Of a stretch of DNA of 64,000 nt, positions 34,769-45,739 are shown piece after piece (position 1 is the first letter of the stretch; each line of letters begins with the position of its first letter). The DNA lies in contig JBHGNT010000007.1 of the NCBI GenBank assembly GCA_043228905.1, forward strand, positions 12,524,001 to 12,588,000, in the 5' to 3' direction. A program made the translations under genes and the position numbers. Source of the DNA: Azolla caroliniana. Lineage: Eukaryota > Polypodiophyta. The notes below the pieces were generated by a model. The model made no database searches. It had not been told where the DNA came from and saw only the letters and a program-made list of their open reading frames with translations.

Positions 34769-35204
34769 TGTTACCGGCCGGCAAAGGAGTCCAGAGTGGG
34801 AAACGGAGAGTTAATTAAGTAGTAGGAATGTGGTTGTAATTAAGCTATGAGTGTGGACGGACGGACCGGAAACGGTATGCCGTTCCGGATCCGGACCGAT
34901 TCCGAACAGGTGCAGATGGCACCGTTTTGTAATACAGACCGGAAACCTATTTAAAGGCCCGGATACAATGTAATAGTTAGCGGTTAATTAATGAAAGCTT
35001 AAGCGTTGTTATCTCTCTGTGTTAATTGCCGTTCTGTCTTAATTGTTATATCTTACGCGTGTGTTATGAAAGACGATCATAATAAGTAACTTAACCAAGT
35101 AGGATTAAGTGTTGAAGTCTAATCCGGTGGCCGTAACACCCTTTGGTGAAGTGTCTCCCGTAGACACCCTGTGTTAGGCCATTGTCCGGCCCGAAGAGTT
35201 AACA
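34769..35204 (+). repeat. Element B 3' LTR
   Basis: It is 436 bp and matches the 5' LTR except for four transitions. It ends TTAACA at 35204, followed by the target duplication CGTTG. Confidence 0.95.
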
Positions 35205-35209
35205 CGTTG

Positions 35210-36957
35210 CGAGACTAAAAAGGGCGGCGTCGGGTGGATCATCGTACGTGGACTCAACTAGTTCTCCAGACTTGAGGTGGCTCAAGTAGTCAACTACGGC
35301 GTGTTGGACTCCGGGCCGGTGCTGGATCTGAAAATCAAACTCTTGTAGCAGGAGCATCCATCGGGCCAAGCGACCTATGCGGGCCTGTTTATTAACCAAG
35401 TAGAAGAGAACCGAATGATCGACGTGGAATGTGAATTTCTGGCCCAACAAGTAATGCCGGAATTTGTTGATGATGTAGACCATACCGAGAGCCTTGCGTT
35501 CAGTTGTTGAGTAGTTCTTCTCCGCGGCCGAGAGTCGCTGGCTAGCGTAATACACTGGCCGGTACCAATTTGGTGGTGTGTGCTGCATGAGCGCGCTACT
35601 AATGGCTATATTTGATGCGTCTACGAAGACATGAAAAAGGTTCCGACGAAACTGGTGGTTGTACAACAGGGGCATGGGAGAGCATTAACTTCAAGGATTG
35701 GTAAGCCTCATCTTCTATTGAAGACCACTTAAATGGGAGTCTATGCACAGCTGCGTGCAATGAAGTCGTGAAATCGGCCAGGTGTCGTAACATCCGGCTA
35801 TGCCATCTAATTTGGCCCAGGAATTGGCTGAGGGCCTTCGCGGTAGAGGGCGTGGGAGCGTTCAGAATGGCTTGCACTTTATCCGGGTCCATGGCAATAC
35901 CTTCCTGACTGACTATGTGCCTGAGCAAGTGGCCGCTTGTCACCAAGAACACGCATTTGGCTAGATTTAAGCTCAAACCGAGCTTGTCAACATCGATCGA
36001 GACAGAGGCGTAACTGTGTCATATGCTCCACTCGTTGGCCATACACGGCAAAGTCATTGAGGAAAACTTGCATGAACGTTGGGATATACTCGTTGAAAAT
36101 CTCGGTGATGATGTGTTGGAATGTGGCCGGTGTCGTTTGTAATCCGAACATCATTACCTCAGCCACGAAGACACCCCATTCCGTGACAAACGTCGTTTTC
36201 TTCAGATCGTCCGGGTGCATTCTGATTTGGTTATAGCCACTGAACCCATCGAGAAAACTATAGCATTCATGACCAGCCACCGTGTTGAGGACACTATCCA
36301 TGAATGGGAGAGGAAACCCATCCATGATTGTCACGGCATTGAGTTTGCGGTAATGAACGCACACACAGATTTTCCCGTTTTTCTTCAGGACGACGACTAT
36401 TGGGCTTAACCATGTGGCGCTTTTTACTAGTCGTATAAAACCTACTCGGAGGAGCTTGTCGATTTCCTCTTTGACCTTAGCCGCGTAGTTGGGGTTCATA
36501 CAATATCGTCGTTGTTGGGCCAGCCGAGTGTCAGGCAGGAGGTGTATTTGTTGTTGGTAATATTGGGGATCCAATCCCTTCATATCAGTGTAAGACCATG
36601 CGAATACATCCTGATACTCCGTGAGCAGGCGTATGAGGGCTGACCATTCAACGGCTGGTAAGTTGTTAGCGATTTGTAGTGTACGCAGGTTCTCGTCGGA
36701 GCCGAGGTTGAGTGATTCGAGCGTTGATGCTTTGACTCATTGGGAGATGGCGAGTTCTTGTTCAAATGCGTCCTGAGCATGATGTAATTCCACGATAGTT
36801 GTGGAATCTGGCTCGTCCTAGGGAAGTGAATCTTCCGTGACATCCTTGTCTGGGGTGTGCCGAAGGCCGAGATGGCATCTATTTCGAAGAGGGGTATGAT
36901 AGTGGGATGATCTTCCAGGAAGTCATCCACCTCGTCGTCGGCTAACCTATCGAGCAT
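35210..36957 (-). pseudogene. Element C reverse transcriptase and RNase H
   Basis: The minus-strand RT (36583-35987) is open for 198 residues with NPNYAAKVKEEIDKLLRVGF, WLSPIVVVLKKNGK and YSFLDGFSGYNQI. The catalytic box reads FLNDFAVYG instead of FLDD, so one catalytic Asp is changed to Asn. The RT thumb and connection follow at 35976-35700, and RNase H (FVDASNIAISSALMQ, YSTTERKALGMVY, DHSVLFYLV) at 35675-35210. Frame changes lie near 35990 and 35670. Bases 36957-36584 are the Asp/Glu-rich spacer between protease and RT. Confidence 0.88.
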
Positions 36958-36969
36958 GTGTACCCCTTC

Positions 36970-39144
36970 CGCTTATAAGGGTGTGGTGTTGTGGGGCATG
37001 GTTAGGCATTCTTCTGTTATTATCCGTACCTTGGTCTTCCCCCGACGGAAAGAGATCATATTTCGCTGCCAATGTTGCTTAATATTTGTTGTGCGCAGCC
37101 AGGGTCGTCCAAGTAGCATTAGGTAGGCGCCCAAAGCTTCGAGGCGTAACACAACTGCCGAGATAGTGAACATGTGGCCTCCTAACGTGAAGTCGAGGTA
37201 GCGGATTAACCCTATGGGGCGAGCCGATCACGTATCGGCCATCCGAAGCCAAAAGGGGCAAGGTTCCCATTGGTTCCGACCGAGTGTGTGACATGTGGCC
37301 TCAATGATGATGTTCACGCCGGAGCCACCGTCGATTATGCATCCATGAAGGTCGCGTCCTTTAATCATAATTTTCACAGCTGGATTCTGGGAATCCATGA
37401 TGGGTGGGCCCGTCCCTGGCTCTGTCAGGTTAATAGGGGGTGCGGCCGATTTGTCGTTAGTCGTGAGCGTAGCCAAGGTATCCTGAAAGCGTGGCATAAG
37501 CGGTAAAAGCTTATGCAATGGCAACGAGATCCTAGAACTGGTAAGGTGTCCCACAGATGGTCATCTTCTGCCACGGTGGATGGTCCTGTGGAATGTGGTG
37601 CTCCGGGGTCACGTCTTGCATCTCTATGTGCATCCGCTCCACGTTGCTTTAATTGGCGGTGTCAATCCATTCCTTGGCTGCTTGTCGGACTTCATCTTGT
37701 ACTTTCCATTGGATGGCCTAGGTTTTGCTGCGTGTAGTGACGTGTTGAACGTTGGCCATAATAATATTCACGACCGGGGCCTTGCCGTGGTCCATGGTTG
37801 GGCATTGGGTAGCGTAGTGGCCGGGTTGGTTACACTTAAAGCAGGTAACCGATGTCGAGTTGCTGGTGTCACCATGCTTAGTGTGTGGAAGAGGGTGTGA
37901 GCGATTCTCGGCCGCTTGTGTAGGCGTGTTGGCCCGTGGTGCGTTATGGGGAAGAGGGTCCCGCCGACGATTGTCGTTATGCCGTCGATTGTTCCGCAAA
38001 CCTCTATAAGAGTTTCTTCTATCGTTTCGTGAATACCGCTGATCGTACCGGTCATCCCGGTCGTCATGATACCAGTCATACTCGTCGTTTGCTCTATATT
38101 GTTCATTGCAGTATTGGTCACGACGGTCGTCCGATCTCCTACGGTTGTCGTGGCGGTAACGGTCGTCGCCGTAGTGGTAGTCGTCGTCGCGGCGCTGATG
38201 ATCCGGGGATCGTGGTCGCTCGTTATCCCGATGTCGGTATGACTGACGTTCGTTCTGTCGTGAGTATGTATTTCGAGGCTCGTTCTGGCGAACCGGAGCC
38301 GTCGTTGTGCGGTTGAGCATGTTGTATTCACATTATTCGATCGTGTGAGATCGGGACTAACAGATTGGACAGTGTGGCCGGTGAGGGCACTCGACAGCGA
38401 GAAGGCCCGAGCCCGAGCAGGCTGTGCATTGGAGGGCTTGTCAGAAACGATTGTCCTCCTGAGGAAGGGTGCTTTGCAAAGAGCTCATGGAGAAAGCCCT
38501 TCTATGCTGTGTTCGATCGATGGCGAGGACGCGTGCGATGACTTGCTCGATTGTCTGGTTAGAGAAATTGGTAAGTGCGAGAGTCATCCGTAGAGGCTCC
38601 CGTAGCGTGGAAAGGAAAGTATCCGGAATGTGATGTGCAGAGACATCGTCGGCCAGTTGTCGGTAGAGATCCTGAAACTGGATCGTGAACTGGGCGACCG
38701 TCTCATGAGGTTCTTGGCTCATAGAAAACAACTATCGGAGTAGTTCGCGCTTCGGAACTTCGCGGTGAAATAATTCTAGAAACTTTGTTTGGACATCCTG
38801 GAACATTGTGACCTCCCCCAAATCGAGGCCGGAATACCATCGAGTAGTCGGGCTATCGAGGGATAGAGCAAATTCCGCAATTTTGGACGACTCAATTTCG
38901 GCAGCCAATAAACGCTACGTCGAGTGGTTGGCTTGCCATGTGGACACGAAAGCACGGGTGTGTGATTCCGCGTCGGGGCCGTCTGTATATCGTGGGTAAG
39001 GGTAAGGCATGGTATCGAGATCCGAGTCTTCAGGTAAAGCCGGAAAAGGGTGAGGGTCAGGTTGGGTGACCTCTGGAAGGCTTGGCGGGGAAATCGGTGC
39101 AGAATCAACTCGCGACTGGGTATCGGGTGGCCAGGATTGCAACC
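36970..39144 (-). pseudogene. Element C gag and protease
   Basis: From high to low coordinate on the minus strand: a Pro-rich linker and MPYPYPRYTDGPDAESHTRA (matching the capsid start of B and D) at 39142-38915; capsid with STLREPLRMTLALTNFSNQT at 38731-38441; an Arg/Asp/Tyr-rich segment and the zinc knuckle CFKCNQPGHYATQC within 38320-37718; and a protease with IIDGGSGVNIII and HTRSEPMG-type continuation in 37554-36973. Frames change several times. The Arg-rich segment reads as low-complexity CGT/CGA repeats. Confidence 0.82.
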
Positions 39145-39489
39145 TGTTGCGTTACAAGCTCAACATTGGCCGGATCGGTTGTGCAAGCCGAGAACCGGAT
39201 CGGTTGGGACCAATCGGTTAGGCTAGACCAGTGCGTAAAACAGATATGTAACCCAGTACGCAAACCGGTGCGTAACGGGAGGCCGTATCGGTGCGTAAAC
39301 CGAAAGGCCGTTAGAGAGATATTCCTCATAAGGAATAATTTTGGGAGTGAGTGTCGAGGCTCATTTATGAGCAGTCAAATACTGGCAGTACTTGTGCCAG
39401 CCCGATTGTCAGGGCTTGTATAAAAGGTGCTCACTAAGCACGGTGTATGTACAGATTGAGTATTATTTTGAATTGAGTTTCTGTGTTCT
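39145..39489 (+). repeat. Copia-3 5' LTR, first part
   Basis: It starts TGTTGCGTTACAAGCTCAAC and runs in parallel with the 3' LTR through TTGTATAAAAGGTGCTCACT to TTTCTGTGTTCT at 39489, where the LINE begins. It contains extra GTGCGTAA-type repeats compared with the 3' LTR. Confidence 0.88.
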
Positions 39490-39549
39490 GCTCGGCTAAG
39501 TTTTTTCTGTCCTTTTGTCTTTTTCTTTCTTTATCTTTTGAATTACAAG

Positions 39550-40341
39550 ATGACTTCTCGACTAAACCATAAGGAAACAAACGAAGAAATTATAAGTAAG
39601 GAAGATTTTTTAGATGTCCTTAACCGGTTCGTTAAAATGGAAAAATGGGTGAAAGAAATTGAAGCTGAAAAACAAAAAGATAAGGAAGAAAGAGAATTGC
39701 TTATTGCTGAAGTAGCGAAACTTAAGGTAGATAACGTAAACCTTCAAAAACGAATTAAGGACCTTGAAACATCTAGGGAAGATGGTGAAATATCTTCTCT
39801 AGAGGATATTAAGGACGAGATAAAAAAAGTTAAAGAAGAGGTTAAAAGTGATATGGAACTAGCAAAAACTGGGTGGGTTGATGTAGTAAAACGTAATATT
39901 AAAAAAGAACTAAAGGACGAAAATATTGTAAACACTACCCTCGAGGAGGAAAAAATGCGTCAAGCTCGACGCCTAAATGTACGAGTTACTGGGCTCAAGG
40001 AAGGGGCATCTCCCGACGAAGATGCACAAACCTTGGGTAAAATGTTGGGATATGAAGCCCTACCAATCACTAAAACTTGGAGGGTAGGGCGTGACACCAC
40101 TAGGAAAAGAGCTTTAGTTCTTCAATTTAAGGACTCGGAATCTAGAATCGCCTTTTTTAAAACGAGACCAATTCTTCGAGGATTGGGCGGGGAGCCCATC
40201 TACCTCGATGAAGACTTGACCAAGATGCAAATTGAGCATCGTAAAACTTGTATGCCGCGAGTCATACAAGCTCGTAAAGAGGGGCATCGTGCCTTCTACC
40301 GAGACGGACGGGTCATAATAAATGATCGCGCTGCCAATTGA
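39550..40341 (+). CDS. LINE ORF1: coiled coil plus RRM-like RNA-binding protein
   Basis: It is 263 residues from ATG 39550. An upstream in-frame TTG is not needed. Residues about 15-115 are Lys/Glu-rich with heptad-like spacing (coiled coil, probably for oligomerisation). From about 137 the RRLNVRVTGLKEGASPDED segment, then WRVGRDTTRKRALVLQFKD, FFKTRPILRG and IYLDEDLTKMQIEHRKT match the pattern of L1 ORF1p RRM and C-terminal domains as I recall them. Such proteins bind the element RNA and act as chaperones. There is no CCHC zinc knuckle and no DUF4283 pattern, unlike the other LINE ORF1 relic at 55.6-56.8 kb. The frame is intact. Confidence 0.8.
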   Translation: MTSRLNHKETNEEIISKEDFLDVLNRFVKMEKWVKEIEAEKQKDKEERELLIAEVAKLKVDNVNLQKRIKDLETSREDGEISSLEDIKDEIKKVKEEVKSDMELAKTGWVDVVKRNIKKELKDENIVNTTLEEEKMRQARRLNVRVTGLKEGASPDEDAQTLGKMLGYEALPITKTWRVGRDTTRKRALVLQFKDSESRIAFFKTRPILRGLGGEPIYLDEDLTKMQIEHRKTCMPRVIQARKEGHRAFYRDGRVIINDRAAN

Positions 40342-40388
40342 CGGCGTGTGGCCCATGTGACAAATAATAGACTTAGGATGAGTTTAGG

Positions 40389-43300
40389 ATGAGTTTATGG
40401 AATTGTAACGGTGCACTTTGGACACACCCTGGCCGTCTAGAGGAGATTTTGAGGGTATCTGATATACTTTTTTTGGTAGAAACACATCAAAGTCCAAATC
40501 GAGGATTACCACGAGTTGATGGTTTTCGTTGGGAATCTGTCTTTAGACAAACCTCACGTCGACACACTACTAGAGGGTCTGGAGGGGTTGCGATATTATT
40601 TCGGAGAGAGATACATAGTAGGATAGAAATACTAAAGAAAGACCCAGAAGCCCGTTTTATGTGGGTGAAAGTACTCACTAGCAAAGATTAGGTGATATTT
40701 ATTGCCATTTGTTACTTCCCCCCGAAAGGATCTCGGTATAATATGGCTGGAGTGGCGAGTATAGTTGATGAAGGAACGCCACATGGGCCTTCTCCATACG
40801 AACCTTTATCGGATGACATAATCCGATATTCTTCTCAAGGGGAAGTCTTCCTTGTAGGAGATTTCAATGCGAGAACCCAATCCCGCCAATGCACAATATT
40901 TCAGATGGATAGAAACCTAGAAATGGTGAATGTCGACCCTTTAGCCTTAGGCATAACACGTACATCAAAAGATCAAGGTGCGGACGCCACAAGCTTTGGC
41001 CATCATCTGCTTGAACTTGGAAGCCGACACCAGATGATCATATATAATGGCTTAGCCAAGTGGCCGGGCTCGGAAGAGCTCACATGTTTCCCACATGGAG
41101 GAGGGGAAAGCACAGTTGATTACCTAATAGGACGCCCTGAAGCTACCCACATGGTTAGCTCCTTCCGGGTGGCCCCATGCCCCATTAGCGCAGACCATAG
41201 CTTCCTATACTTTGAGCTAAAATGTGACGCCTCCCACGCCACCAACTCTAGTAAACCAACCCATCGCACTATAATACATTTCACGCATGAGCTCGCTGAC
41301 ATCTATTCTCGACATGTTCAAGCGCATCTCTCCTCTTTTGATTCTTCCTTGCCTTTAGAGCACCTCACTACAGAACTCACACACATCCTCCACTCAGCAG
41401 CAACTAGTAGCTTCCCATACACGAAAGACTCCAATCATAGTAGAGTTGGGTCTATGCCACAGAACAAGTGGTATGATGAGGATTGTAGAGAGTTGTATAG
41501 ACAACTTAAAGTATCGCGGCTTAGTGGTACTATTTCCTCAGTACATGCTCGCAAAGAGATGCGCAAGATGACACGTCGTAAAAGACGGGCTTGGGAAGCA
41601 TCTCAATATTGGGAACTCTACCATATGCTCATGAGTAGGGATTGTGCCCTCGCATGGAAGAGGCTACGGGAACCGAGACCACAAACACCCATCGAGGATC
41701 CCAATATTTGGCACACATATATTGAGAGACTCTACCATGTCCCGAACCAACCACCCATTCCAATGCCCTCCACACCTCGACCTACCATGGGGACACTTTT
41801 CACGACCTCTAGGGTCACGAAGGTCATCAAAAAATTACAACATAGGAAATCCATGGACCACACAGGATTGTGTGCCGAGCACATCATATATGCTCGAGAG
41901 TGCTTAGCCCCCCTTCTCGCTCTAATCTTCAACCGCGCCCTCGCCGAGGGTTTTCCACCACAATGGGCCATGAACACAGTGGCCCCTATACATAAAGGAG
42001 GGGACTCAATGGACCCAAATACATATAGGACCGTTATGATAGGTCATACGCTCGCTAAACTATATGGTGCAGTAATGGAAGCGGAGCTCAGTGATTATAT
42101 GGAAACATTAAGTCTTCGAGCACCTGAGCAAGCTGGCTTTAGACGAGCCTTCTCCACTATTGACCATATCTTCACACTCAGGTGCTTAATTGACCAGACA
42201 ATGGCTCGTAAGAAGAAACTATATTATTGCTTTGTGGACTTTCGCAAGGCCTTTGACACGGTTCCTAGGGAAAGGTTGTTTGATAGACTTAAGAGCTTGG
42301 AGATACCAGATGACATGATCTGGGCCATTTATGCCCTATATGAGCAAGTCTCTGGGTGTGTAAGATGCCCAGGTGGCCTATCCGATTGTTTCACTAGCAC
42401 CATTGGTGTAAAACAGGGTTGCCCCCTATCACCGACTCTTTTTGGGATCTACATTGATGAGATCACTGATTTTATTGCTCGTAAGGGAGGCAAGGGAGTA
42501 GCTATTGGGGAGACGCAAGTTAGTCTCTTACTCTACGCAGACGACATTGTCTTGCTCTCAGAGTCGGAACACGACCTACAAAAGCATCTTAATGCCCTGG
42601 ATGACTTTTGTACACAACGAGGACTGGTAGTGAATTTAGCGAAAACTAAAGTCCTTATCTTTCATACATCGTCCCGAGTTAGGAGTCAATGTCACCTAAT
42701 CCTCTCTCATAAACCAGTTGAGGTAGTGGGATCGTATGTATACTTGGGAGTCACCTTTAGTGCTCGCTCAGGTAAATTCTCGATGACCCAGGCAGCCAAA
42801 GATAGGCTAACGAGAGGGTATGCATCCCTCTCACTCTTAGAGAGACAATGCCATCAGGCATACTTTCAAGAGCCACGGACTAAGGGATGGCTTTTTGACT
42901 CATTAGTGACCCCGTCCCTCATGTATGCATCAGTAGTATGGGCTCCAGGTTTACCATCTTTCATGTGGACGCAATTAGAGAGACCTTTAGTGACGATGTT
43001 ATCACGTCAACTCCGAAGCAAATCGACAGTACCACATGACATTATTAGAGCTGAGTTCAGTCTACCCCCGATGTTAGTAGAAGCACTCTTTCAAGTGGTA
43101 GTTTTTATTCATCGGATACATAGCCAACCACAAGATAGGATATCCCGTCGAGCCTTTGAGGCGTCTCGATCTTTATATGTGTCTGGCGACACTAGCTCTT
43201 GGTATAGCATCGTGGTGAGTTGGCTCCGTGCGAACGGCATAGACATTAATAACCTACCTCCCCTTAAGTACAACCATGGGACTGATCAAACTTTAATCTC

Positions 43301-44102
43301 TCACGAAGATCGTAATAAAGTGATACGCCAAGAAATATGGCAAATTTACACTCGATACAAATGGATCACCCCACGAGAACCACTCCCATCTAAAATGGTG
43401 TACTATAAGGAACACTTCTTGCGCTTCTCTACGCTAGGCTTTATTACACGACCAAGATATTTAGATACATTCTTATCAAATGCACTAAGGGTGGCCATTG
43501 GACAACTTAGGATATCATCTCACCAACTTGAGATTGAGAATGGTCGGGCTAATAGAGTCCCTAGAGAGGAAAGGTTATGTAGGTTATGCCACATAGAGAT
43601 AGAGGATGAGTATCACTTCACATGCAAATGCCCAACTTATGCCGAGATACGAGCGGAATACCAAGACATACTAGGACCCTCTCCCACCCTCTCCAAACTA
43701 TTAGATACCCCGAATGTAAAGAGACTAGGTAGATATATCTTAGACCTAAAACAACATAGGGAGAATAAATTACAAAGTGCTAACGATAACCCTCTTAGTA
43801 TTCATCACCATGTAACTAGTGTAATTTTTCAGGAACAAGGGGAGACGATGAATGTGGATACACTTACGCCGCTCGGCCTCTCCCTTGAGGAAGCAGAAAT
43901 GCAAAGAACAACGAAACGCCCTCGAATGTTGGGCTTCAAAACAAGTCAACGTGGAGTAGACAAGATTAAGAAGATAAGGGAACGTGAGCTACGTCGACTA
44001 GAAGCTATGGTTGGGGTACCTCTTACATGGGGACCACGGGCCACATCCACATCGCAACCCTTTGACCTTCCGCTTCTCTTCGAGAGACTTGGATGGAAAT
44101 GA
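40389..44102 (+). pseudogene. LINE ORF2: endonuclease, reverse transcriptase, zinc knuckle; one in-frame stop
   Basis: One reading frame runs from ATG 40389 to the stop at 44100-44102 (about 1237 codons), broken only by a TAG at 40689-40691 inside the endonuclease. Visible parts are an AP-type endonuclease with SLWNCNGALW, LVETHQSP, GDFNAR and SADHSFLYF; RT with APIHKGGDSMDPNTYR, EQAGFRRAFSTIDHIF, CFVDFRKAFDTVPR, GVKQGCPLSPTLF and the catalytic YADD in LLLYADDIVLL; and a late CCHC-type motif RLCRLCHIEIEDEYHFTCKC near codon 1062. It would nick target DNA and prime reverse transcription there. The single stop suggests very recent loss of function or readthrough. The duplicated AGGATGAGTTT just before the start gives two nearby ATGs, but only the second is in frame. 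Confidence 0.92.
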
Positions 44103-44327
44103 AAATAACAATTGTATAACACCATTTTCATTGTAGTAGAACATGTTTCTATATAAAACATGTTTGTTATTTTTTAGAACTATTTAGCTTAAACTCTATT
44201 TTTCATCTTATTTTTATTTTTACTTCGATGAATGGGTAAATATCCCATTTTTGTTGTAAACCATTTGTCTCATGGGCCAATTTTGGCCTTAGAAGACGTT
44301 AATATATCTTTCTTTCTTTCTTTCTTT

Positions 44328-44429
44328 CTCTCTGTCTCTCCCGCGTACTGTGTATACCCTAAGCTCTCCATTAAACCTGTGTATTTTCTGTGTTCGGTTT
44401 TCTATTGCTTCCGCACGTATTCTTTTACA
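44328..44429 (+). repeat. Copia-3 5' LTR, second part
   Basis: It resumes at CTCTCTGTCTC, exactly where the 3' LTR continues after TTTCTGTGTTCT, and ends GTATTCTTTTACA at 44429. Confidence 0.88.
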
Positions 44430-44441
44430 TGGTATCAGAGC
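44430..44441 (+). other. Copia-3 primer-binding site
   Basis: TGGTATCAGAGC directly follows the LTR end. This is the usual plant copia site complementary to initiator methionine tRNA (established for Ty1/copia). Confidence 0.85.
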
Positions 44442-44513
44442 GCGAGGGTTGAGAACCTCTACAACCGACATAGCTTGAAACAAAAACCAACCAAGAAGAA
44501 CAAGTAAAACTGA

Positions 44514-45739
44514 TGGATAGAGGCATGGCTAGCTCGCTTTCGACGGAGAAGCTTCACAAAATCAACTACACATCTTGGTCCTACAAGATGCACTAGTACC
44601 TGCTCAGGCACAGTTACTAGAGCTATGTCGATGGAGCAAATGACACAGCACCCGAATCGACACACAGAGATTTCCGGGCATGGGAACAGTCGGCGAGCAG
44701 AGTACTATACTCCTTCGCGTCTTGTGTGGGCGAGTAGCTCCTAAGCTACATTCGGGATGCGAAAACGCCAAAGGATGCTTGGGGAAATCTGAAGAAGATC
44801 TTCGTCGCAAGCACCACAGCCAAGAAGCTTCAACTCTGACAGGAGCTGAGCAACCTACGACAACGCGACTTGTCGATGGCTGATTACACCTTGAAGATTA
44901 AAGATATATGCGACTCCTTAGCCTCCATCGATATGAACATCGAGGAAGGCGAGATGGTGTAGATTTGTCTCAGGGGACTAGCATCGAAGTTCGGAGTGTT
45001 CCGAACTGCTGTGTGTACACGGGAGAATACGTCGTCATTTTTCGACTTACAATCGATGCTCCTTATAGAGGAGAACCACGCGGGTGCGTCGACAAGCATG
45101 TATACCGACAACAAGATGTTGTACACAGAGGGAGATAGGCCCCGTGGTCATGGTAGACAAAGTGAGTCGGTACGCATTGGAGGCGGCCGACGGGATCAAG
45201 GAAGAAGGCACCGAAGTGATGCCGACAGTAATTCCGGACCCTCCAGAAACAGGGGGAGTCGAGGCGACGAGAACCGGCAAGTGAAATCCGCCGTAGAATG
45301 CTGGTACTGTGGCAAGAAAGGCCACAGGGAGAGCGAGTGTTGGAAAAAGCGCGCCGATTCGGAGAGAACCGGGTCCGGATCAGGTTCTGGACAGACCGAC
45401 AAAGGAAATCGGCAACGATCGCACTACGCCGAAGGATCCGAAAAAGGGTCAGTCTTCGTGATGAGACACGAAGCGAACTCGATAAAGCAGTCCACCCCGA
45501 AATCGGACGAGGTGTGGTACGTCGACTCTGGCGTGTCAAACCACATGACGTGCCACGAGGAGTGGTTCTCATACCTTGAGAAACCGACGCAACCGGGAAT
45601 AGTCGCCACCGGAGACGACACTCCGCATCTGATCGCGAATGTCGGTGAGGTTCCCGTGAGCCATGTCGAGCAGAAAGGCGAACTCATGAACGTGTCACAC
45701 GTCCCGACAATCACAAAGAACCTGGTGTCGGTCGGGTAG
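44514..45739 (+). pseudogene. Copia-3 gag and protease
   Basis: Gag begins near 44514 (a MDRGMASSLSTEKLHK-like start) but is broken by stops and frameshifts until about 44960. From 44996 a long frame carries the zinc knuckle CWYCGKKGHRESEC and the protease active site VWYVDSGVSNHMT (Asp-Ser-Gly). It ends at a TAG (45739) just after ITKNLVSVG. Confidence 0.85.

Larger units (their letters stand above)
25311..35209 (+). mobile_element. Element B: full-length Ty3/gypsy retrotransposon with target duplication
   Basis: It has identical-length 436-bp LTRs (25316-25751, 34769-35204) that start TGTTACCGG and end TTAACA. The 5-bp target duplication CGTTG lies at 25311-25315 and 35205-35209. By eye the LTRs differ at four positions, all transitions (about 0.9%). 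Internal order on the + strand is leader, gag, protease, RT, RNase H, integrase, a long extra ORF, then a short inverted repeat before the 3' LTR. I see no second (archaeal-type) RNase H and no chromodomain. It inserted into element C, whose RNase H-integrase linker resumes on both sides. Coding is broken by several frameshifts and by stops, so it is not autonomous although it is young. Confidence 0.93.
35205..39144 (-). mobile_element. Element C (Ty3/gypsy), 5' half
   Basis: This is the minus-strand continuation of element C on the right of insertion B. It carries gag (39144 to about 37720), protease (about 37550-36970), RT (36583-35980) and RNase H (35975-35210). Its gag is cut at 39144/39145 by the 5' LTR of copia-3, so the 5' LTR of C is not in the window. 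RNase H stops exactly at the B junction and the linker to integrase resumes at 25310. Confidence 0.88.
39490..44327 (+). mobile_element. LINE (L1-like) with two ORFs, nearly complete
   Basis: It has a short 5' leader (about 60 bases), ORF1 at 39550-40341, a 47-base spacer, ORF2 at 40389-44102, a 3' UTR with TTTTGGCCTTAGAAGACGTT, and a CTTT-repeat tail (about 44306-44327) instead of poly(A). Both flanks continue as copia LTR. A short TTCT-type target duplication is possible but cannot be separated from the tail. Confidence 0.9.
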
